A DNA stretch of 64,000 nt from an uncultured Fluviicola sp. GTDB lineage: Bacteria; Bacteroidota; Bacteroidia; Flavobacteriales_D; Crocinitomicaceae. The notes under the pieces were generated by a model, which was given only the letters and a program-made list of their open reading frames with translations, did no database searches and was not told the origin of the DNA. Shown here piece after piece: positions 1 to 9,768 of this stretch. Position 1 is the stretch's first letter; every line of letters starts with the position of its first letter. Position numbers and translations under genes: made by a program. The stretch spans positions 1 through 64,000 of the forward strand of contig NZ_CABHOL010000050.1 of the NCBI RefSeq assembly GCF_902168135.1. The letters run 5' to 3'.

Positions 1-1072
1 ATTCTGTTCCTAATTTGATAATTCGCAGCTGGGAATGAAGTGTTTCTACTAATTCACTTGAACCTTCCGGGAGTGCAAAAACGTAATTATTCCATTGGAC
101 CAAATCTGCCTTTGAATCACCGATCCATTCACGGTGCCAGGCCTCGCGTTTTAATCTTGTTAGTGTGCTTTTTTTCTTGTTTTTGTTTTTCTGTGCGCGT
201 TCTTCACCCGATTTTTGAATGACAACGACGTAGAAACCTTCTGTTTTTAGCTCGGAAGGAAGTGCATAATGGCCAATCCCTTCGCGTCCTGTTTTCGCAA
301 ATGGAAGGTTTATTTCATGGATTTTAGAATCCGTTTGTTCCAGGATCCAGCGTATATTATCTTCGTTCTCCTGAGCATTGAAAGTACAGGTCGAATAGAT
401 CAAAAAACCTTGTGGTTTCAGCGAATCCCAAACATCCATTACAATCCTTTTTTGGCGCGAAGCACATAGGTTAACGGATTCTTCCGACCATTCGCTGCGG
501 GCATCCGGGTCTTTGCGGAACATGCCTTCTCCGGAGCATGGAGCATCAATCAGTATGCAGTCAAAGATACTTTTCAAGCCGTCGAAATCAGCAGGATCGT
601 TATTGCTGACCAGGCTGTTTTTTGCTCCCCACTTGGTGAGGTTTTCTTTCAATATCTTAGATCTGTTCTGGATCACTTCATTAGCCAGAAGCAATCCTTT
701 TCCCTGGAGAAAATCTGCAATAAGTGTACTTTTTCCTCCCGGTGCGGCACATAAATCCAAGATTACCGGTTCTTCCGGAAGGTCTAGTTGTCGAAGTATG
801 CTGTCAATGAATTGAGACCCCGCTTCCTGCGGATAATAACGTCCGCCGTGAAAATGCGGGTCCAGAGTAAAAACAGGTCTTTCTTTGAGGTAAAAACCAT
901 TCTTTGACCAGGGAATTTCTTCCAACCCGGTAAATGTAGAATTTCCTTTGGAGGAATTAATCCTGATTGCAACCGGTTGCTGGGTTTCTAAGGCCTCAAG
1001 CAGTGAATCTCCTAAAAAGGGGTCCTTGCTTACACGTTCAACGAATGCTCTTGGAAGATCAACTTTTTTCAT
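1..1072 (-). CDS. RsmF/RsmB-family 16S rRNA (cytosine-5) methyltransferase, 3' end outside window
   Basis: The minus strand is open from an ATG at 1072 to the window edge (about 357 codons). The translation starts MKKVDLPRAFVERV and carries the NOL1/NOP2/Sun SAM-binding motif LDLCAAPGGKST, then DAPCSGEGMFRKDPDA (the PC cysteine that releases the product) and IYSTCTFNAQENE (the TC cysteine nucleophile). The GEGMFRK form of the PC motif is typical of RsmF/YebU rather than RsmB. Family members methylate C5 of cytosine in 16S rRNA, using SAM. The C-terminal RNA-binding part lies beyond position 1. The start overlaps the tsaD stop by four bases (ATGA), so the two genes are probably translationally coupled. 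Confidence 0.88.
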   Translation of the reverse strand, partial: MKKVDLPRAFVERVSKDPFLGDSLLEALETQQPVAIRINSSKGNSTFTGLEEIPWSKNGFYLKERPVFTLDPHFHGGRYYPQEAGSQFIDSILRQLDLPEEPVILDLCAAPGGKSTLIADFLQGKGLLLANEVIQNRSKILKENLTKWGAKNSLVSNNDPADFDGLKSIFDCILIDAPCSGEGMFRKDPDARSEWSEESVNLCASRQKRIVMDVWDSLKPQGFLIYSTCTFNAQENEDNIRWILEQTDSKIHEINLPFAKTGREGIGHYALPSELKTEGFYVVVIQKSGEERAQKNKNKKKSTLTRLKREAWHREWIGDSKADLVQWNNYVFALPEGSSELVETLHSQLRIIKLGTE

Positions 1073-2097
1073 GGCTTCACAAATGGTAATCGCGCATCGG
1101 CACTGATATCCTGTTGCGCAAACTGCTGTTTTTCCGCTAAGAATTTTCCGGCAATTGCTATCATAGCGGCATTATCGGTGCAGTATTCGAATTTGGGAAT
1201 AAAAACGTTCCATCCCAGTTTCCGACCTTCTTCTGCCAGTTTTGCACGCAGTCCCGAGTTGGCAGAAACGCCGCCTGCAATGGCAATGTCCTTTATTCCT
1301 GTATCAGCAGAAACTTTTCGGAGCTGTTTGAATAAAATCTCCAAAATTGTTGCTTGAATGGAAGCACACAAATCGGCTTTGTTTTCTTCGACGAAATTCG
1401 GATTTTTAGCTATCTCTTTTTGGATAAAGTAAAGCACGGAGGTTTTTAGTCCGCTAAAGCTGAAGTTGTAACCTTCGACTTGTGGTTTCGCAAAAGAGAA
1501 TGCATCCGGATTTCCTTCTTTGGCATATTTATCGATCAAAGGTCCGCCCGGATAAGGAAAGCCAAGGATTTTTGCTGTTTTATCAAAAGCTTCGCCGGCC
1601 GCATCGTCAATGGTACTTCCCAAAACAACCATTTCTGTCGGTGAGTCGATGCGCACCAGTTGGGTGTGTCCGCCGGAAACCGTCATACAGATGAATGGGA
1701 ATCCCGGAACGGGAACACCTTCATTGATAAAATGTGCTAAAATATGTGCATGCATATGGTGAACCGCAACCATGGGTTTGTTCAGTGCAAGGCTCAGAGA
1801 TTTTGCAAAGGCAGTTCCAACAACCAATGAACCCATCAATCCCGGGCCTTGTGTAAATGCTATTAAATCAATATCTTTCAAAGTAAGAGCCGCCTTTTTT
1901 AGGGCTGCGTCAACAACCGGAATGATGTTCTGTTGATGTGCACGCGAGGCTAATTCAGGGACTACGCCACCATATTGTTCGTGAATGGCCTGAGTTGCCG
2001 TCACGTTGGATAAAATGGTATCATCTTTGAGAATAGCAGCGGAAGTGTCATCACAAGATGATTCAATTCCCAGAATTACTAACGATTGTTGGCTCAA
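1069..2097 (-). CDS. tsaD: tRNA N6-adenosine threonylcarbamoyltransferase TsaD
   Basis: 342 aa, the normal TsaD length. The N-terminus LGIESSCDDTSAAI is the family signature, and the metal-binding motif HHMHAH sits near residues 113-118. Further family motifs are FTQGPGLMGSL and IAGGVSANSGLR. With TsaB and TsaE, TsaD transfers the threonylcarbamoyl group to A37 of ANN-decoding tRNAs (t6A) in the cytoplasm. The partner genes are not in this window. It is divergent from the TamB-like gene, whose start is only 24 bases from the tsaD start, so the two promoters must overlap. It is followed by the rRNA methyltransferase with a four-base overlap. Both products modify the translation machinery. Confidence 0.97.
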   Translation of the reverse strand: MSQQSLVILGIESSCDDTSAAILKDDTILSNVTATQAIHEQYGGVVPELASRAHQQNIIPVVDAALKKAALTLKDIDLIAFTQGPGLMGSLVVGTAFAKSLSLALNKPMVAVHHMHAHILAHFINEGVPVPGFPFICMTVSGGHTQLVRIDSPTEMVVLGSTIDDAAGEAFDKTAKILGFPYPGGPLIDKYAKEGNPDAFSFAKPQVEGYNFSFSGLKTSVLYFIQKEIAKNPNFVEENKADLCASIQATILEILFKQLRKVSADTGIKDIAIAGGVSANSGLRAKLAEEGRKLGWNVFIPKFEYCTDNAAMIAIAGKFLAEKQQFAQQDISADARLPFVKP

Positions 2098-2103
2098 CTT
2101 TGT

Positions 2104-2111
2104 TAAATTTG
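2104..2111 (+). promoter_or_regulatory. candidate -7 box of the tamB-like gene
   Basis: TAAATTTG fits the Bacteroidota -7 consensus TAnnTTTG and lies 10 bases before the ATG at 2122. No TTG at the ideal 19-base spacing is present (the nearest TTG triplets give 13 and 16). The assignment is weak and would imply a very short leader. Confidence 0.25.
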
Positions 2112-2121
2112 TATATAATAC

Positions 2122-5100
2122 ATGGCAAAAGTACTCAAAATACTAGGTAGAATAGTAGGGATTTCTTTTGAATGGGTTCTTTTGATACTCATTCTTTTTG
2201 CTTTTGCCATTCGTACGAGCCAGTTTCAGACCTATTTGGGTTCGCTCGTAACTAACTTTTTATCCAAAGAATTAAATACAGAATTACGCATCGGGAAGAT
2301 TGATATTGTCTTTTTCGATAAAGTGTATTTGAAAGATGTTTTTGTCCGGGATCTGCATGGAGATACATTGGCATCCCTGCAGCAAGTTATGGTGCGTGTA
2401 AAAAGTTTTGATTTCGGTGGAAAGTATATTAACCTGAAAAGTGTTGGGCTATCGAAAGGAAGAGTTGGAATTGAACGGGATACGATTACGGGAAATTACA
2501 ATTATGAATTTATCGCCGATTATTTCTCCGGGAAAAAGTCCAATAAACCCAAAAAAGATCCGCCGAAAGTAACCATTGAAAACATAGATATTGAGTGGGT
2601 TACCATTTCTTATGACGACAATCGGAAGGGGAGAAATACATACGGGATGGATTACGACCACCTGAAATTCAATAATGTGATCCTGCATATTACAGACTTT
2701 AAGGAAGAAAAGGGCGTGCTTGCATTCCGGTTAAAACATTTGCAAACCCAGGAAAAATGTGGCTTCTGGCTGAGGCATTTATTTGCTGATGCCATAATAC
2801 ACCCGCATAAGGGAATTTTACTTAGCAAAGTAGAAATCAATACTTCTCGCTCAACTATCTATGCCTCCAAATTGCACATGCTGATGAATTCCCTGCAGGG
2901 ACTTCATGATTTTGTAGACACGGTATCGTTTGACGCTGTAATTGATTCTTCGAAGGTTAGTTTTTGGGATATTTCTCAATTCGGAACCGCTCTTGAAGGA
3001 ATGAATGAGGTGGTTTCTTTGAGTGCAGTAGTTACCAAAAAAGTTAAAGATCTGAAAATTGATAACCTGGACCTGCGTTTTGGAACGCGAAGTATAGTCC
3101 GGGGAAATTACTCCTTACCGGATTTCAGGAATCTTTCGGCCTCTAATTTCAATCAGCGTGTAGATTACGCACTGATCGATTTTTCAGATGTGGAAAAGAT
3201 CAAACTACCCAAAGATGCCGGACAAAACCGCGTGAACTTCGATGAAATGATCGACAGGCTGCAATACGCAGAGGTGCGGAATACAACGGTGCATGGCTCT
3301 ACCGATAAATTTGCTTTAAAGAGCGATAAACTGCAATGTATGCTGGGCGCTGTGCAGCTGGATAATGAAATCACTTTTACCAAATTGAAAGAGGGTGGTT
3401 ATGCGTTTGACAGGACAACAGGTGAACGTTACGACATTGTTGTTGACAGTTTTAACCTGGGGCAATTCCTGGATAATCCGACTTTCGGGAATGTGACCGG
3501 ACAGGTTTATTTGAGTGGGGTCGTTGGACAGAAAGACTTGATCCGCCTGGAAACCCTGGAAGGAGAAGTCACCAAATTCATGTTTAATGACTACAGCTAT
3601 TCGAATATTTCCGTGTCGAACGGTTCGTTCATTAATAATATCCTGGATGCAGATCTAAAAGTAGGGGATCCCAATTTGAAACTGGCATTCACTGGGTTGA
3701 TAGATGTGTCTAAAGTACAGCATTTTGACTTTAAGGTAGGAATCGAACAGGCAAATCTGGGGCAGTTGAATTTTGTGAAGGATCCGGAATCTTCTTTTAT
3801 CGGGAATTTGGATTTGGATATTAGAGGGAACTCATTGGAGACCTATGAAGGACTGATCAATGCTAATGGAATTGAGTTTGTTGATCAGGGTAAAAAAATG
3901 GCTTTACCGGAACTAAGTCTTTATATTGAGCGAAATCCGGAAAGTGACCGTTTTGAACTAAGAAGTGATATCGTAGATGCCGATCTGAATGGAAAGATCA
4001 ATTTCAATACCATTCCGATTGCTATAAATAACGGACTTTCGGATGCATTCCCTTCTTATTTCTCCCCGAAAGAATTTCCAAGAGGAATGCAATCGACGGA
4101 TCATTTTGAACTAAATGCTACGATCAAGAATTCCCGGGATTTCCTCAATATTTTTGTGCCGAAGCTGGAAATAGCTTATGGAACAGTAGTGAAATTGGAG
4201 CTTGATTCGCGGATACATCACCAAATGCTGGATATCCAGTCGTCTAAGATCAGTTATGAAAAACTGTTGAACGATAAAAGTGATGCATTTTTGACGGATG
4301 TTGTCTTGCACCAGGAATTTATGCAAGGTAACGGAACACTTACGCTGAATGCCGGTAAAACCCAATTAAGAGACTCGTTGGATGTAGAAAATATCCAGCT
4401 CACAATGGACGGGACCAGGAACATTTACAAAACAGATTTGATCTGGAACAAAGATGTTCCCAATACTTCCGATTTTGATTTCATTGTCGATGTGCGTGAA
4501 GAAGGAGAATTTGATATCCAGGTAAAGCCATCCTATTTCTCGGTGAAGAACAATAAGTGGGAAATCATGAATACCGGTCAGATGGTTTACAAGAAGAAAC
4601 ACTTTGAGATCAAACATTTGATGCTGGAACGCGATAACCAATACCTGGCCGTAAATGGCGTTCTTTCTGAAAATCCGGAAGATTACCTGACAATCAATGC
4701 TCATGAACTGCACGTGGAGGAATTCTCGTCACTGATGGGAACAGGAGTTAAAATGGAAGGAAGCCTGGACGGAACAGCGCGTTTGGCAACACCATTTACA
4801 GACATTAAAATAGACGGGGACTTTGTTTTGAAGGATTTCTTCCTGGAAGGTCAGGAAGTGGGGGATGTGCATCTGAACGGAATTTGGCTCGACCTGGAAC
4901 AGAAGATTATTTTGAATGGGGATCTTAAGTACCGAAATCTGCAGACTTTCGACTTTAACGGGTATGTTCTTCCGATGAAAAAAGAGGACAATATCAACTT
5001 TGACCTGGAGTTTAAGGATATGGCTTTGTCTTTTGCAAATGCATTCATAGATCCGGAAGTTATTTCGGATATCAGCGGAACATTGAAGGGAGTAATCCAT

Positions 5101-6777
5101 GCAACGGGAAGTATTGACGAGCCTGAAATTACGGGAGATCTGCAATTGAAGAAAGGTGGATTGAGAGTGGGTATTTTAGGAACACATTACAGCCTTGGAG
5201 GACCGCTTAAGTTTGATGGTAAGAACGATGGTATTTACGGAGCTTTCCCGGTAATGGATGATGAAGGAAATACGGCTTACGCCCTCACAACGATATTCCA
5301 CAACAATTTCAAGGATTTCTCCATGAGCTTTGATGTCAAATTTGACGAATCAGTAAGCGGTTTTAGAGATCCTGTGAGTAAACGCCCTTTGAGTGCGCCC
5401 AAAAGATTTATGGTATTGAATACGGGCTACAAAGAAGGAACGGTTTATTATGGAAAAGCATATGCTACGGGAACTGCAAGTATCCTGATCGAAAAAGGAA
5501 ATACGGAGATCATAGTTGATGCAAAAACGGAGAAAGATACGGAGGTGAATCTACCGATGTATGGTGCGAAAGAAATCAGTGAGTTTGATTTTATCGATTT
5601 CAATACCGATTCCATTGCCGCGGAAAAAGAACTTGATTTGACCGGAGTTGATTTAAATTTAAAAATAGAAGCAACACCTGAGGCTAAAATCAAATTGATC
5701 CTGAACGAACAAACCGGGGAAGAGATTGAGGCAACCGGCCGTGGAAATGTGGAATTATCTATTGACCAGCAGAACCATGTAGCAATGACCGGGCGATATA
5801 CGATCAACAGCGGGAAATACCTTTTTGTACTGAATCCGTTGAAAAAAGAATTCCAGATTGCCCAGGGAAGTACGATCAACTGGACAGGGACTCCAGAAGA
5901 GGCAAATCTGGATATCAAAGCTTATTACAGGGTAAATGCGAGTTTGGACGAGTTGAACAGGGATCAGATCGGAGGTTCTGCAGAAACCAAATCGGAGGTT
6001 CACTGTGTATTGATTATCGGGCAGACGCTTTCCAATCCGTCCATTACACTGGACATTGAAGTACCTAACGTGAGTGAATCAGGTAAGGAAGTTCTCAGTA
6101 AAATCCGCTCTGACAAAGATGAACTTCAAAAGCAATTCTTCTCCTTACTGGCATTCAACCGCTTCCAGGGAACAGGTGGAACGGGTGGAAGCTACGGCGG
6201 GGTTGCGGAAGTGATTACCCAGCAGTTGAATGCTGCTTTTGATCAATTATCCAAAGAAACGAAGATCAATGTCGGATACAACGATAATTCCGTAACGGGA
6301 GATAAGAATTTCCAGTTGGGACTGCAACGTGCTTATGGAGCGAAACAAAATATTGTATTGAAAACCTCCCTGGGAGTTTCCAATAATACCACGACAGGTA
6401 CGGCACAGAATTCCCTGATCGGTTCTTTCAACCTGGAATACCTGATTAATGATGACGGAACATTCCGTGTATCGATCTTCAACGAATCAAATGATAAAGG
6501 AATTTTGAGTAACAAGGATAAGGGAGAATTTACCCAGGGTGTCGGTTTGCATTACGAGGAATCTTTCAATAATATTTCCGAATCACGGATCATTGAGTTC
6601 TTCGCCAATTTGTTCCGAAAGAAAAACAAGGTGAACAACTCCAAACGTAAAAACCGCGTTCCGGTGGATTATATTCCGGGGCAGTCACCCGCGATTCCTG
6701 TTGAGAATAAAGAGGAAGAAAACAATGTGCCTGCTACTATGCCTGAACCGGTTCCGGGTACTACACCAAATCCGTAA
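2122..6777 (+). CDS. TamB-like translocation/assembly module protein (DUF490 family)
   Basis: 1551 aa. One membrane anchor near residues 16-32 (WVLLILILFAFAI) is followed by a very long stretch of repeated beta strands. The C-terminal third matches the TamB (DUF490) style, for example the stretch with ATGRGNVELSID and NSGKYLFVLNPLKKEF. TamB proteins span the periplasm as a lipid-conducting beta groove. They work with an Omp85 partner in outer-membrane assembly or phospholipid transport. The protein ends in a Pro/Glu-rich tail. The adjacent tsaD is a common arrangement in Bacteroidota, in my recollection. No TamA/BamA partner is present here. A second giant protein of related design (AsmA-like) is at 14121-17312. 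Confidence 0.9.
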   Translation: MAKVLKILGRIVGISFEWVLLILILFAFAIRTSQFQTYLGSLVTNFLSKELNTELRIGKIDIVFFDKVYLKDVFVRDLHGDTLASLQQVMVRVKSFDFGGKYINLKSVGLSKGRVGIERDTITGNYNYEFIADYFSGKKSNKPKKDPPKVTIENIDIEWVTISYDDNRKGRNTYGMDYDHLKFNNVILHITDFKEEKGVLAFRLKHLQTQEKCGFWLRHLFADAIIHPHKGILLSKVEINTSRSTIYASKLHMLMNSLQGLHDFVDTVSFDAVIDSSKVSFWDISQFGTALEGMNEVVSLSAVVTKKVKDLKIDNLDLRFGTRSIVRGNYSLPDFRNLSASNFNQRVDYALIDFSDVEKIKLPKDAGQNRVNFDEMIDRLQYAEVRNTTVHGSTDKFALKSDKLQCMLGAVQLDNEITFTKLKEGGYAFDRTTGERYDIVVDSFNLGQFLDNPTFGNVTGQVYLSGVVGQKDLIRLETLEGEVTKFMFNDYSYSNISVSNGSFINNILDADLKVGDPNLKLAFTGLIDVSKVQHFDFKVGIEQANLGQLNFVKDPESSFIGNLDLDIRGNSLETYEGLINANGIEFVDQGKKMALPELSLYIERNPESDRFELRSDIVDADLNGKINFNTIPIAINNGLSDAFPSYFSPKEFPRGMQSTDHFELNATIKNSRDFLNIFVPKLEIAYGTVVKLELDSRIHHQMLDIQSSKISYEKLLNDKSDAFLTDVVLHQEFMQGNGTLTLNAGKTQLRDSLDVENIQLTMDGTRNIYKTDLIWNKDVPNTSDFDFIVDVREEGEFDIQVKPSYFSVKNNKWEIMNTGQMVYKKKHFEIKHLMLERDNQYLAVNGVLSENPEDYLTINAHELHVEEFSSLMGTGVKMEGSLDGTARLATPFTDIKIDGDFVLKDFFLEGQEVGDVHLNGIWLDLEQKIILNGDLKYRNLQTFDFNGYVLPMKKEDNINFDLEFKDMALSFANAFIDPEVISDISGTLKGVIHATGSIDEPEITGDLQLKKGGLRVGILGTHYSLGGPLKFDGKNDGIYGAFPVMDDEGNTAYALTTIFHNNFKDFSMSFDVKFDESVSGFRDPVSKRPLSAPKRFMVLNTGYKEGTVYYGKAYATGTASILIEKGNTEIIVDAKTEKDTEVNLPMYGAKEISEFDFIDFNTDSIAAEKELDLTGVDLNLKIEATPEAKIKLILNEQTGEEIEATGRGNVELSIDQQNHVAMTGRYTINSGKYLFVLNPLKKEFQIAQGSTINWTGTPEEANLDIKAYYRVNASLDELNRDQIGGSAETKSEVHCVLIIGQTLSNPSITLDIEVPNVSESGKEVLSKIRSDKDELQKQFFSLLAFNRFQGTGGTGGSYGGVAEVITQQLNAAFDQLSKETKINVGYNDNSVTGDKNFQLGLQRAYGAKQNIVLKTSLGVSNNTTTGTAQNSLIGSFNLEYLINDDGTFRVSIFNESNDKGILSNKDKGEFTQGVGLHYEESFNNISESRIIEFFANLFRKKNKVNNSKRKNRVPVDYIPGQSPAIPVENKEEENNVPATMPEPVPGTTPNP

Positions 6778-6895
6778 TTTAGGTTATCGTTTGAGCTTTT
6801 TAAGGCTTGCGATCTCTATTTTGTTATTAAAGAGTACGGATCTTTATAGGTCATTAATTGCACTTTACTTATTTTTACCGCCATTGAAATGATCT

Positions 6896-8380
6896 ATGAA
6901 AAAAGTTTTAATTGCAAATAGAGGCGAGATCGCTCGAAGAGTAATCCGCTCATTAAAGAAAATGAATATTGCTACCGTAGCAATTTATTCGGATGCAGAT
7001 GCAAACGCGCCGCATGTTCACGAGGCAGACGAAGCAGTATATGTGGGGAAATCCCCTTCGTCAGAATCATATTTGCAACAAGACCTGATCTTAAAATACT
7101 GTAAGGAATTAGGAGTTGAAGGAATTCACCCCGGATACGGTTTCTTGTCTGAAAATGCAGGATTTGCCAGAAAAGTAAAAGAAGCAGGAATTAAGTTTAT
7201 CGGTCCTTCTCCGGAAGCTATGGAAATCATGGGAGACAAGCTTTCTGCTAAACAAGCTGTAAAGAATTACAATGTTCCTTTGGTTCCGGGAGTAGATGAA
7301 GCAATTACGGATGTTGAGGCAGCGAAAAAAATTGCGGCGGAAGTAGGTTTCCCGATTTTAATCAAAGCATCTGCCGGCGGTGGAGGAAAAGGAATGCGTT
7401 TGGTAGAACATGTAGCAGAATTCGAAGAGCAGATGAAAATGGCTCAAAGTGAGGCCCGTTCTTCCTTCGGGGATGATGCGGTTTTCATTGAGAAATTCGT
7501 TACAAAGCCACGTCACATCGAGATACAGGTTTTTGCTGACCAATTGGGAAATACGGTTTACTTATTCGAGCGTGAATGTTCTATTCAGCGCCGCCACCAA
7601 AAAGTAGTGGAGGAAGCTCCATCTGCTGTTCTAAACCCGGAATTGCGCAAGCGTATGGGGGAAGCGGCAGTTGCAGTTTGTAAAGCATGTAATTATGAAG
7701 GTGCCGGAACTGTGGAGTTTTTGCTGGATGCGGACTTAAATTTCTACTTCCTGGAAATGAACACACGTTTGCAGGTAGAGCATCCGGTTACGGAGGAAAT
7801 TACCGGAACGGATTTGGTTGAATGGCAGGTTCGCGTAGCACGCGGGGAGCGTTTGCCGAAATTACAGGACGAATTAAGCATTCACGGGCATTCGATCGAA
7901 GTGCGTGTATATGCAGAAGATACTTTGAACGGATTTATCCCGGACATCGGTACATTGAACCGTTACCGCAGACCACGTAAAGACATGGCGCGTGTGGACG
8001 ATGCTTTTGAAGAGGGAATGGAGGTTCCGATCTATTACGATCCGATGATAGCTAAATTGGTTGTTTGGGGAGAAACCCGTGAGGAAGCGATGGACAAAAT
8101 GATCATTGCAATCAATAATTACGAGATCTCCGGATTGAAAACAACCCTGGATTTCGGGAAGTTTGTCATGATGCATCCGGCATTCCGTTCAGGAGATTTT
8201 GATACAAATTTCGTGAAGCATTATTTCCAGGATCCAACCGTAATGTGGGATATGTTTACGGATGAAAAAGCTGCATTGGAAGCCGGAATCGGGCAGATTT
8301 GGAAAGATCTGACAGAGAAAACGAATAAAAATGCGGCATCAAGAGACATTACCTCTACCTGGAAATTACACGCGCATTAA
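6896..8380 (+). CDS. accC: biotin carboxylase subunit (acyl-CoA carboxylase)
   Basis: 494 aa. The N-terminus ANRGEIARRVIRS is the biotin carboxylase signature. The ATP-grasp glycine loop SAGGGGKGMRL lies near residue 160, and the catalytic segment FLEMNTRLQVEHPVTEE follows. It catalyses ATP-dependent carboxylation of biotin on a separate carrier protein. There is no biotinyl domain at the C-terminus and no carrier or carboxyltransferase gene next to it, so it is a stand-alone subunit. It may serve acetyl-CoA carboxylase or a propionyl/methylcrotonyl-CoA carboxylase; the sequence alone does not decide this. The gene is followed at once by a strong hairpin. Confidence 0.93.
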   Translation: MKKVLIANRGEIARRVIRSLKKMNIATVAIYSDADANAPHVHEADEAVYVGKSPSSESYLQQDLILKYCKELGVEGIHPGYGFLSENAGFARKVKEAGIKFIGPSPEAMEIMGDKLSAKQAVKNYNVPLVPGVDEAITDVEAAKKIAAEVGFPILIKASAGGGGKGMRLVEHVAEFEEQMKMAQSEARSSFGDDAVFIEKFVTKPRHIEIQVFADQLGNTVYLFERECSIQRRHQKVVEEAPSAVLNPELRKRMGEAAVAVCKACNYEGAGTVEFLLDADLNFYFLEMNTRLQVEHPVTEEITGTDLVEWQVRVARGERLPKLQDELSIHGHSIEVRVYAEDTLNGFIPDIGTLNRYRRPRKDMARVDDAFEEGMEVPIYYDPMIAKLVVWGETREEAMDKMIIAINNYEISGLKTTLDFGKFVMMHPAFRSGDFDTNFVKHYFQDPTVMWDMFTDEKAALEAGIGQIWKDLTEKTNKNAASRDITSTWKLHAH

Positions 8381-8400
8381 ATAATTACGAATTGAAAATA

Positions 8401-8440
8401 GAGTAGGGGAGTCCCGTACGTACGGGATTCGCCCCTACTC
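8401..8440. terminator. bidirectional hairpin between convergent genes; resembles a dispersed palindrome
   Basis: The outer arms GAGTAGGGG (8401-8409) and CCCCTACTC (8432-8440) enclose a second perfect palindrome, TCCCGTACGTACGGGA (8412-8427). It lies between the convergent accC and the barrel gene at 8443. The stem type resembles the element at 18847-18874, so it may be a member of a repeat family reused as terminator. Confidence 0.65.
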
Positions 8441-8442
8441 AT

Positions 8443-9762
8443 TTAATACAATTTGATTTTTAAACCGATTTGCAATCTGCTGTTGCGGTCGAAGGTTTTA
8501 TTGAAATCCGTATTGATAGTAATATCCGTAAACCCATAATAGTAAGACGCATGAACAGCCATGAACCGGCTGAACTGATACGTATATCCGAGTGATGCGG
8601 AGAAGTTAAAACGATTGAAAGTACTGTAGTATAATTTGCTGTTTGTTCTTTTCGGGGTTTCCTGGGTATAATTGTCAATTTCGTAGCGTTCACCCGGATC
8701 AACCAACAGGTATTCAATTCCGAATCCGGCAGTAAGCGTATGCTTCGGCAGGAAGTGATATTGAATTTGAGGCGAAAAACTGATGTAGTTCAAAGTTGTC
8801 TTATTCAATATGGTGGTTGTTTTATCCGAATTGGTGGTATCACCGATCTTTCGCTTGTAGGAAATCCTTGAAATGGAATGGTAATCCATCCCTGCGCCAA
8901 TTGAAAGTTTTGGATTGATTCGGTAATTGTACGAAACACCGATGCTTTCTCTGAATGTTGCCCTGTTCTGTAATTCTTTCATCCCGAACAAAGTATTCAC
9001 TCCAAGATTTAGAAACACGTGATGTTTACGTGTGTCATTTTCGGCTGCCTGAAGCGGCATTTGTTGGTCATGTGCCGGAATTTTGGCAGCACTATCACCA
9101 ACAAAAGCAAGTACAGCAGGTTTGAAAGGCAAATGAATCGGTTCAGGAGCTGTTTTGGATAAAACGGATTCAGCAATTCCATCCGTTTCATGTTGAAGGG
9201 TGTTTCCGGGAGTTGTTTCGTTCGAAAATGGAAGATCAGTCGGGATTTTTTGGTTGTTACCGGGCTTTTCCCGAATGCTTTTATCGGTCGTGGGGTCGAT
9301 ACTCCGGTTCTTTTTGAATGCACTTCCTGAATTCACCAGCCTGTCTGCTTTAGCTGTCTTCAAATTCTTATTGAATCTTGATTTCAGGGTTGAAGCATTT
9401 GTTGTTTGGTTCTGGTCAGTACCGGAAACTGATGATTCATCCCCGCTCTTTGGCTCCACTTTTTGATCGTGTTTCTCAGCAACAGAATCTGAATCGGCAG
9501 AGAATCGCTGTGCAAGTACTTTGCTGTCGGAAGTGTTTTGTTTATTAGAATGATTTTCAGCTTCCCCACGTGTGAAAAAGAAAATCCCGATCAGTAAAAC
9601 GGAAGAAAAACCAAGGGCAGAAGTAATCCACCAGATGAGTAGTCTGCGTTTTCGCTTGCGTTTTTCAGCATCATACATTGCAAAAGCATCGTGCATGTAG
9701 CTTTCGTTGAATTCCAATCCTTCCGGAATCGGATCCGCTTCTATGTTGTTAAAATCTTTCAT
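8443..9762 (-). CDS. probable anti-sigma factor fused to an outer-membrane-type beta-barrel
   Basis: 439 aa. Residues 1-40 are cytoplasmic and end in a run of Lys/Arg. Residues 41-63 (LLIWWITSALGFSSVLLIGI) form a single membrane helix. Residues 64 to about 225 are a hydrophilic, low-complexity periplasmic linker. From about 230 to the end there are alternating amphipathic strands with an aromatic C-terminus (GLKIKLY), as in small outer-membrane barrels. The gene starts 6 bases after the ECF sigma factor gene, the normal place for an anti-sigma factor. I infer that it holds the sigma factor at the inner membrane and senses the envelope through the barrel domain. No RskA/FecR-type zinc motif is visible, so the anti-sigma role is context-based. 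Confidence 0.72.
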   Translation of the reverse strand: MKDFNNIEADPIPEGLEFNESYMHDAFAMYDAEKRKRKRRLLIWWITSALGFSSVLLIGIFFFTRGEAENHSNKQNTSDSKVLAQRFSADSDSVAEKHDQKVEPKSGDESSVSGTDQNQTTNASTLKSRFNKNLKTAKADRLVNSGSAFKKNRSIDPTTDKSIREKPGNNQKIPTDLPFSNETTPGNTLQHETDGIAESVLSKTAPEPIHLPFKPAVLAFVGDSAAKIPAHDQQMPLQAAENDTRKHHVFLNLGVNTLFGMKELQNRATFRESIGVSYNYRINPKLSIGAGMDYHSISRISYKRKIGDTTNSDKTTTILNKTTLNYISFSPQIQYHFLPKHTLTAGFGIEYLLVDPGERYEIDNYTQETPKRTNSKLYYSTFNRFNFSASLGYTYQFSRFMAVHASYYYGFTDITINTDFNKTFDRNSRLQIGLKIKLY

Positions 9763-9768
9763 CGCGCA

